Shown here piece after piece: positions 6,168-10,431 of a DNA stretch of 10,431 nucleotides (within the stretch, counting starts at the first letter, position 1; every line of letters starts with the position of its first letter). The notes below the pieces were generated by a model, which made no database searches, was not told the DNA's origin, and saw nothing but the letters and a program-made list of their open reading frames with translations. The translations under genes were made by a program, and so were the position numbers. The DNA comes from Candidatus Hydrogenedentota bacterium (GTDB lineage Bacteria > Hydrogenedentota > Hydrogenedentia > Hydrogenedentiales > GCA-2746185): positions 1 to 10,431 of the forward strand of contig DTSJ01000257.1 of NCBI GenBank assembly GCA_012965445.1, given 5' to 3'.

Positions 6168-6176
6168 ATCATAGCA
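6168..6176 (-). promoter_or_regulatory. Extended -10 element for the multicopper oxidase gene
   Basis: On the - strand the sequence reads TGC-TATGAT (6176-6168), an extended -10 with five of six hexamer bases. It predicts a start near 6161 and a leader of about 34 bases before ATG 6127. No matching -35 is seen. It lies in the 165-base gap (6128-6292) shared with the divergent MscS gene. On the + strand that gap holds only a weak TTGCGG-18-TAGACT (6233-6262) that could serve the MscS gene. Confidence 0.35.
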
Positions 6177-6280
6177 TGTGGATTCAGCAGGTTACTATTG
6201 GGAATCGACGATGGAACTGGAAGTGCGGAGATTTGCGGGCGGATCGGGGGATGGGGTAGACTGACTTTTTTGAAGATTAC

Positions 6281-6286
6281 GAGGAG
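6281..6286 (+). promoter_or_regulatory. Ribosome binding site GAGGAG favouring the TTG start of the MscS gene
   Basis: GAGGAG lies 6 bases before TTG 6293 but 12 bases before the ATG at 6299. Spacing favours the TTG start; the choice changes the protein by only two residues before the signal peptide. Confidence 0.6.
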
Positions 6287-6292
6287 TCTTTA

Positions 6293-8653
6293 TTGCAGAT
6301 GGATATGAAGCGTTGGATGATTGACCCTGACCAGAGTCTCCGGGTTTTGTTGATTGCGTTGCTGATCGGGTTCACGTGTGTGCCTGGATGGTCGCAAGAA
6401 TCAGTTGAAAATGGGGCGACAGCGGCAGTGGAGGAGGCGGCTCCAGGAACAGCGGTCGAAGATATGACACCGGAGCAGATTGCCATGGCGTCGGTGAACC
6501 TAACGTCGCCGCGGAACACGCTGACGACGTTTCTGGGTGCGATGAGAAAAATTGGGAGCGGTGAAGGGGAGTATTGGGCAGCTGCGCTTGCGTGCATAAG
6601 TCTTGAACACTTGGAGTCGGAGGATCGAATTTCAGAGGGAAGGCGTTTGGCGCAGGAGCTGTACGCGGCGCTGGAGACGATCACGCTGAAGCTGGACACG
6701 GTGCCGGATATCCAGGAAGTCGCCGCACTGCCCGAAGACACAGAGTATCTGCCCGTCGAATTGAGCGAGGATCCGCCAATATCTGTTCCATTTTATCATG
6801 ACCCTGATGATGGTACCTGGCGGATAAGTCAGGTTCGGCTTGATGAGCAGGTCGATGACTTGCAGCAAATCGTCGAAGAGGGAGCAGCGGAAGCGAAGGC
6901 AGAGGTAGCGGCAGAGGAAGAGAACATTGAACAGGGCGCTGACCCGCGGTTGTCCAACCCACGCAAAACGATGACGACTTTTTTGGAGGCATTCAAGACT
7001 GGTTACTATGACAAAGGGGGCCGGGACGATGCGATAGCGACGCTTGACCTCTCTGACGTTGCGGACAATTTGAAAACAGAGAAGGGTGAGGCTTACGCGG
7101 CGCGGTTAAAAAATATACTTGATCGGGATCATGTGATCGAGGTTCTGGAGATCGCCCCGGAATACAATGCTGATACCCAGGTCATTCTTGAGGATCCGCG
7201 GGATACCACCGGCAGGCGCAGAATCGAACTTGTCTCGATTGCTGTTCGCGAGGGCAGTGAGGCGGTAGAGTGGAAGTTCAGCAAGGAGTCGCTGGCGATA
7301 CTGGACGAACTCTGGGAGTCGACGTACAAAGATCGAGAACCCATTGCGGGTTTCCAGTCTGTGGCTCCTGAGGTGTTGTCTCTCCAGCTTCAGGACTGGG
7401 TGAGTGAGAATACACCGTATCTGATGAACGAGCTGTTTCTGTTTGAGAACTGGAAATGGCTCGGGCTTTTTTTCAGCATATTACTGGGGATGATAGTCAG
7501 TCGAATCGCAACGATGTTCCTGCTCAGAATTGTACGCCGGTTTTTTAACAAAGAGCGCATGCGGCTGGACGAGAAGCTGGAGAGAGGGTTTATTCGTCCG
7601 ATACGGGTTGGGATTATGGCATGGGTATGGTGGATAGCCTTGAAACCGCTGAGCCTGCCGCAGGAAATCCTCGGTCCCCTGAAGGCGGTCATCACGACGG
7701 TGTCCTGCATGGCATTCGTTTGGGCCGTCTACCGTCTTGTGGATATCGTCGGCGAATATATCAGCGAAAAAGCGCGGCAGACGGAAAACAAATACGACGA
7801 CATGATCGTACCCCTCATCGTGCGGACACTGAAAATCTTCGTACTGTGTGCCGGCTTCATTTTTATACTGCAAATGAACGACCAGGATTACAAGACGATA
7901 CTAGCGGGTTTCGGACTCTTCGGTATGGCCATGGCGTTGGCCGCCAAAGATACGCTCGGCAATATTTTCGGATCGCTTACCGTGATTATGGATCGTCCCT
8001 TTCAAATCGGCGACTGGGTTCAGGTCGGGGACGTAGACGGGAGCGTCGAATCGGTCGGGATTCGTAGCACGCGTGTGCGGACGTTTTACAATTCAATCGT
8101 GACCGTACCAAACGCGATTCTGACGACGGCGATCATCGACAATTACGGTGCTCGTCGCTTTCGGCGTTACAAAACGAATATCGGGATCACCTATGACACG
8201 CCTCCGGAGAAGATCGATGCATTTTGCGAGGGGATTCGCGAGTTGATCCGACAGCATCCGTATACACGGAAGGCCTATTTTCACGTTTATTTGAATAATT
8301 TCGGGGCCTCGTCGTTGGATATCATGCTGTATTGCTTTCATGAATGTCCTGATTGGTCCACGGAGCTGCGTGAACGGCATCGCCTTATGACGGACATTAT
8401 TCGTCTGGCGAAGAGTATGGGTGTGGAGTTTGCGTTCCCGACGAGTACGTTGTATATGCAGCAGGTTGAGGGGGGAGAGGGTGCGCCGTTGAGCGTTGCG
8501 GGAACGGACGCGCTGATCGAGGGACGACGTCAGGCTACGCAGATCGTGGATGAGACACTGGGAAAGAACGCGCCCGTGCCGCCGCCGGTTACGTTTGATG
8601 CGCCTCCGGGGTCGATTGATGATTCTGATGGGGATGAGGGAAGTGGGGACTAG
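6293..8653 (+). CDS. Large MscS-family mechanosensitive channel with duplicated periplasmic domain
   Basis: This 786-residue inner-membrane channel is likely to release solutes on membrane tension. A signal peptide or first helix (about 15-33) is followed by two copies of a roughly 110-residue domain, beginning SPRNTLTTFLGAM (72-84) and NPRKTMTTFLEAF (222-234). A Glu/Ala-rich, probably helical linker (about 194-213) separates them. Membrane helices are likely at about 387-415, 436-455, 463-485 and 505-527. The pore helix and MscS beta domain follow: AGFGLFGMAMALAAKDTLGN (538-557), then VIMDRPFQIGDWV and the VESVGIRSTRVRTF segment (585-598), with PNAIL and the alpha/beta vestibule after it. 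The C-terminal tail (about 725-786) is Pro- and Asp-rich and probably disordered. Middle codons (about 7600-8250) end in C more often than the flanks. The kinase gene starts 39 bases downstream, so co-transcription is likely. Confidence 0.93.
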   Translation: MQMDMKRWMIDPDQSLRVLLIALLIGFTCVPGWSQESVENGATAAVEEAAPGTAVEDMTPEQIAMASVNLTSPRNTLTTFLGAMRKIGSGEGEYWAAALACISLEHLESEDRISEGRRLAQELYAALETITLKLDTVPDIQEVAALPEDTEYLPVELSEDPPISVPFYHDPDDGTWRISQVRLDEQVDDLQQIVEEGAAEAKAEVAAEEENIEQGADPRLSNPRKTMTTFLEAFKTGYYDKGGRDDAIATLDLSDVADNLKTEKGEAYAARLKNILDRDHVIEVLEIAPEYNADTQVILEDPRDTTGRRRIELVSIAVREGSEAVEWKFSKESLAILDELWESTYKDREPIAGFQSVAPEVLSLQLQDWVSENTPYLMNELFLFENWKWLGLFFSILLGMIVSRIATMFLLRIVRRFFNKERMRLDEKLERGFIRPIRVGIMAWVWWIALKPLSLPQEILGPLKAVITTVSCMAFVWAVYRLVDIVGEYISEKARQTENKYDDMIVPLIVRTLKIFVLCAGFIFILQMNDQDYKTILAGFGLFGMAMALAAKDTLGNIFGSLTVIMDRPFQIGDWVQVGDVDGSVESVGIRSTRVRTFYNSIVTVPNAILTTAIIDNYGARRFRRYKTNIGITYDTPPEKIDAFCEGIRELIRQHPYTRKAYFHVYLNNFGASSLDIMLYCFHECPDWSTELRERHRLMTDIIRLAKSMGVEFAFPTSTLYMQQVEGGEGAPLSVAGTDALIEGRRQATQIVDETLGKNAPVPPPVTFDAPPGSIDDSDGDEGSGD

Positions 8654-8692
8654 GGGGAAGAAGTAGAAAGTCGAATAATCGCGGAGTGATTG

Positions 8693-10024
8693 ATGTCATC
8701 GAGGTCTGGACATAAGTCTAAGAAGAAAAAGGGGCCTCGGTATTCGGCTACGTGTCGCTGCGGGCATGAGATGAAGGTGAAGACGAAGCATTTCGGGCGG
8801 ATGTGCAGATGTACGCAGTGTAATTTTCCGATTTATGTGACGTATGACAATGTCACGCCTCCTGTGGACCCGAAGGACAAGCTGATTCCGAATTTTTACT
8901 GCGAGGACGAGGTGCCAGTGCGATGGGAGGTGGGGGACTTGATTACGGAGTTGTATGCCGTAAAAGAGATTCTTGGTGAAGGGGGTATGGGTACGGTGTA
9001 TCGGGTCGAGCATCGGGACTGGGGGAAGATGCTTGCGGTGAAATGTCCGAGCGGCCACTTGATGAACGACCCGCTCTGGGTGGAACAGTTCGAGCATGAG
9101 TGTGAAACGTGGATCAATTTGCTGCCGCATCCGAATGTCGTGGAGTGCTTTTACATGCGTCGATTTGGGGGATTGCCGCGTTTGTTTGTCGAGTTTCTGG
9201 ACGGACCTGATCTGGATAACATGATCAGTGAAAAGACATTGTATGAAGGCGGACAGGATGGGGTGCTGCGTCGGATGCTGGACATTGGGATTCAGTATTG
9301 TGGGGGGCTGCACCATGCGCATCAGGAAGGGCTGGTGCATCAGGATGTGAAGCCGTCCAATTTACTGGTCGGGTCCGATGGAGTCGCGAAAGTGACGGAC
9401 TTCGGTCTGGCGATGGTGTTTGGGGAATCTGGAGGCTCAAGGGCATCACGCGGCTCGCGCGGCTCATCGGGCGGGAGTGGAATGGACGGTGGGCGCTTGC
9501 GCGGTTCGACAGGTGGAACTCCGACGTATCGGTCAAATGATCACAAGGCCTATAGTGAACTGACGCTTCATGCGGACGTGTGGAGCTGGGGGGTCACGAT
9601 GATCGAGATGTTTTCCGGCGACGTGTATTGGACGGACGGCAGGAAAGCGATGAGCGTGCTGGAGAATTTGCTCAGGCATGGTTCGCGGTATGACGTGATC
9701 CCGAAAATGCCGCTCAAATTGCAATCGCTGCTTCGTCGCTGTTTTCAGGAAGACCGGTTGAAGCGTCCCGGTGACATGACGGTATTGGCAGATCGCTTGA
9801 AGGAGGTATATTCAGATGAGCTTGGGGAGGAGTATCCGCGTGCTGAGCCGGAGTTAAACTATACTCAGGTGGATGTCTTGAATAACCGCGCGGTTTCGTT
9901 GATCGACTTGGGGCAGCCGGGAGAGGCGGAGGCTTTGCTGCAGGAAGTGTTGATCGAGCATCCCGAGCATATCCAGGCGAGCTACAATCGGGGTTGCCCA
10001 CGAAACAATCGAACTACCCGATAA
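8693..10024 (+). CDS. Ser/Thr protein kinase with zinc ribbon and TPR, cut short by a 60-base insertion
   Basis: ATG 8693 has GGAG 6 bases upstream and follows a lone in-frame TTG that is not needed. A basic N-terminus leads to a four-cysteine zinc ribbon (CRCGH near 21-25, CRCTQC near 38-43). The Hanks-type kinase domain follows: P-loop GEGGMGTVY (about 95-103), catalytic AVK (115-117), HQDVKPSN (216-223), DFGLA (236-240) and DVWSWGV (295-301). The catalytic HRD is HQD, so it is a non-RD kinase, and the GTPxYxxPE motif is reduced to GTPTYRSNDH. Between DFG and GTPTY lies a run of about 30 residues of Gly, Ser and Arg (about 244-273), an unusually long and flexible activation loop with many possible phosphosites. 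A TPR-like segment, LNNRAVSLIDLGQPGEAEALLQEV, begins near 396. The frame breaks after ASYNRG: nine foreign codons and then TAA 10022-10024. The truncated form would keep the kinase domain. Confidence 0.9.
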   Translation: MSSRSGHKSKKKKGPRYSATCRCGHEMKVKTKHFGRMCRCTQCNFPIYVTYDNVTPPVDPKDKLIPNFYCEDEVPVRWEVGDLITELYAVKEILGEGGMGTVYRVEHRDWGKMLAVKCPSGHLMNDPLWVEQFEHECETWINLLPHPNVVECFYMRRFGGLPRLFVEFLDGPDLDNMISEKTLYEGGQDGVLRRMLDIGIQYCGGLHHAHQEGLVHQDVKPSNLLVGSDGVAKVTDFGLAMVFGESGGSRASRGSRGSSGGSGMDGGRLRGSTGGTPTYRSNDHKAYSELTLHADVWSWGVTMIEMFSGDVYWTDGRKAMSVLENLLRHGSRYDVIPKMPLKLQSLLRRCFQEDRLKRPGDMTVLADRLKEVYSDELGEEYPRAEPELNYTQVDVLNNRAVSLIDLGQPGEAEALLQEVLIEHPEHIQASYNRGCPRNNRTTR

Positions 10025-10054
10025 GATCTATTTGCCCTTTGCTAACGATGGGGT
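9995..10054 (+). other. 60-base in-frame insertion with two TAA stops, flanked by GGGGT direct repeats
   Basis: GGGGT occurs at 9990-9994 and again at 10050-10054. Removing 60 bases joins NRG to LLFWRRGHITDTQM, the expected TPR-linker sequence, in one frame. The extra DNA carries TAA at 10022-10024 and 10043-10045 in the gene's frame. In the frame starting at 9987 it reads as a plausible peptide (AHETIELPDKIYLPFANDG), so it may be a copied piece of another coding region, possibly a beta-propeller strand. An imperfect inverted repeat, ATCGGGGTT (9987-9995) and AACTACCCGAT (10012-10022), straddles its left end. No terminal inverted repeats or transposase are present. Confidence 0.6.
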
Positions 10055-10431
10055 CTTCTTTTCTGGCGGCGCGGGCATATAACGGATACGCAGATGCTGG
10101 AATTGACGCAGAATATGTGTCATACGTATCCGCAGGAATGGCTGCCGCGGTATCTGACTGCGGAGGTGTGTATGGAGCGGGGGGATTGCGGGATTGCGAT
10201 GGATATTCTTGAACCGATTGTGAATGATGATGAGTACCGGCGGGACGTGGCGTTTTGCCAGGCGATGTCGTATCACTATCAGACGCGGGACAAGAAGCGG
10301 GTCTGGGAGAGCCGTATGGAAGGTATTCAGGTGTCAGCGGTGGGGGTATCAGTGGACGGCTGGCGTGTTTTGACCGGTGGGGTAGACGGCAAGATTGTTT
10401 CATTTGAACGGGCTTCGCAGGACGCGACTAC
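10055..10431 (+). pseudogene. Continuation of the kinase gene (TPR then WD40-like), runs off the window
   Basis: The frame used by the kinase is open from 10046 to the window edge. It reads LLFWRRGHITDTQMLELT, then a TPR-like pair (YPQEWLPRYLTAEVCMERGD, GIAMDILEPIVNDD) and the beginning of a WD40-type blade: VSAVGVSVDGWRVLTGGVDG followed by KIVSF. This is the expected order (kinase, TPR, WD40) for a large scaffolded kinase. If the 60-base insertion is real, this part is untranslated unless it restarts, for example at ATG 10094, which lacks a convincing ribosome binding site. If the insertion is an artefact, the gene is one intact protein continuing beyond the window. Confidence 0.7.

Noticed and set aside
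6128..6172. ATG 6172 as the start of the multicopper oxidase
   Set aside because: It overlaps the extended -10 element, lacks a ribosome binding site and buries the signal peptide. ATG 6127 puts the hydrophobic segment at the N-terminus.
6071..6259. A 62-residue ORF on the + strand in the gap before the MscS gene
   Set aside because: It half overlaps the oxidase in antisense, has no ribosome binding site and no recognisable features.
8696..9340. A 214-residue antisense ORF across the kinase N-terminus
   Set aside because: Its His/Arg/Pro/Leu-rich composition is typical of an antisense shadow of a G-rich gene, and it lies opposite well-conserved kinase motifs.
1..10431. CRISPR arrays, tRNA or rRNA genes, insertion sequences, att sites
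   Set aside because: No spaced repeats, cloverleaf or rRNA-like sequence, transposase or integrase was seen on either strand by reading. The only insertion-like event is the 60-base segment in the kinase gene.

Overview
The window is bacterial DNA of middling GC content, densely coded, with no gap between genes longer than about 165 bases. Three features suggest a PVC-type or neighbouring deep-branching lineage (Planctomycetes, Lentisphaerae, Verrucomicrobia, Hydrogenedentes and similar), although no marker gene fixes the phylum. They are a Ser/Thr kinase with an N-terminal zinc ribbon, TPR and WD40-like parts, a long MscS channel with a duplicated periplasmic domain, and a cytoplasmic CBM9-like protein. 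On the lines I counted, the + strand is G-rich and C-poor whichever strand carries the gene.

Left block (1-2798, all - strand): transcription runs from a VOC/glyoxalase-fold protein (ATG at 2798), 4 bases on into a six-helix voltage-gated K+ channel with a C-terminal zinc ribbon, then after 105 bases into the carboxyltransferase subunit of a biotin-dependent acyl-CoA carboxylase. The carboxylase frame is open to base 1 and is cut by the window edge.

Middle block (2924-5169, + strand): a CBM9-like protein, a RimJ/RimL-type GNAT acetyltransferase that has lost its acetyl-CoA-binding core, an intact phosphinothricin-acetyltransferase-like GNAT probably read from a leaderless transcript, and a shikimate-kinase-like P-loop kinase with altered substrate-site residues. 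Converging on the last gene, and overlapping it by 41 bases, is a two-domain multicopper oxidase on the - strand (5129-6127). It carries all the expected copper ligands but has an in-frame TGA where a tryptophan is expected.

Right block (6293-10431, + strand): a 786-residue MscS-family mechanosensitive channel, then after 39 bases a Ser/Thr protein kinase followed by TPR and WD40-like sequence. The kinase frame is interrupted by an in-frame 60-base insertion, flanked by GGGGT repeats, that carries two stop codons. The same frame resumes with convincing homology and runs off the window.

The most striking property of the window is three damaged genes within about 6.4 kb, each with a different lesion: an internal deletion at a 10-base junction, a Trp-to-TGA nonsense codon, and a 60-base insertion. 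The neighbouring genes look intact. This could be real gene decay or errors in a draft or metagenomic assembly, and the sequence alone cannot separate these. I did not find a convincing new multi-gene defence or biosynthetic system. The most unusual proteins are the zinc-ribbon K+ channel and the channel-kinase pair at the right end.
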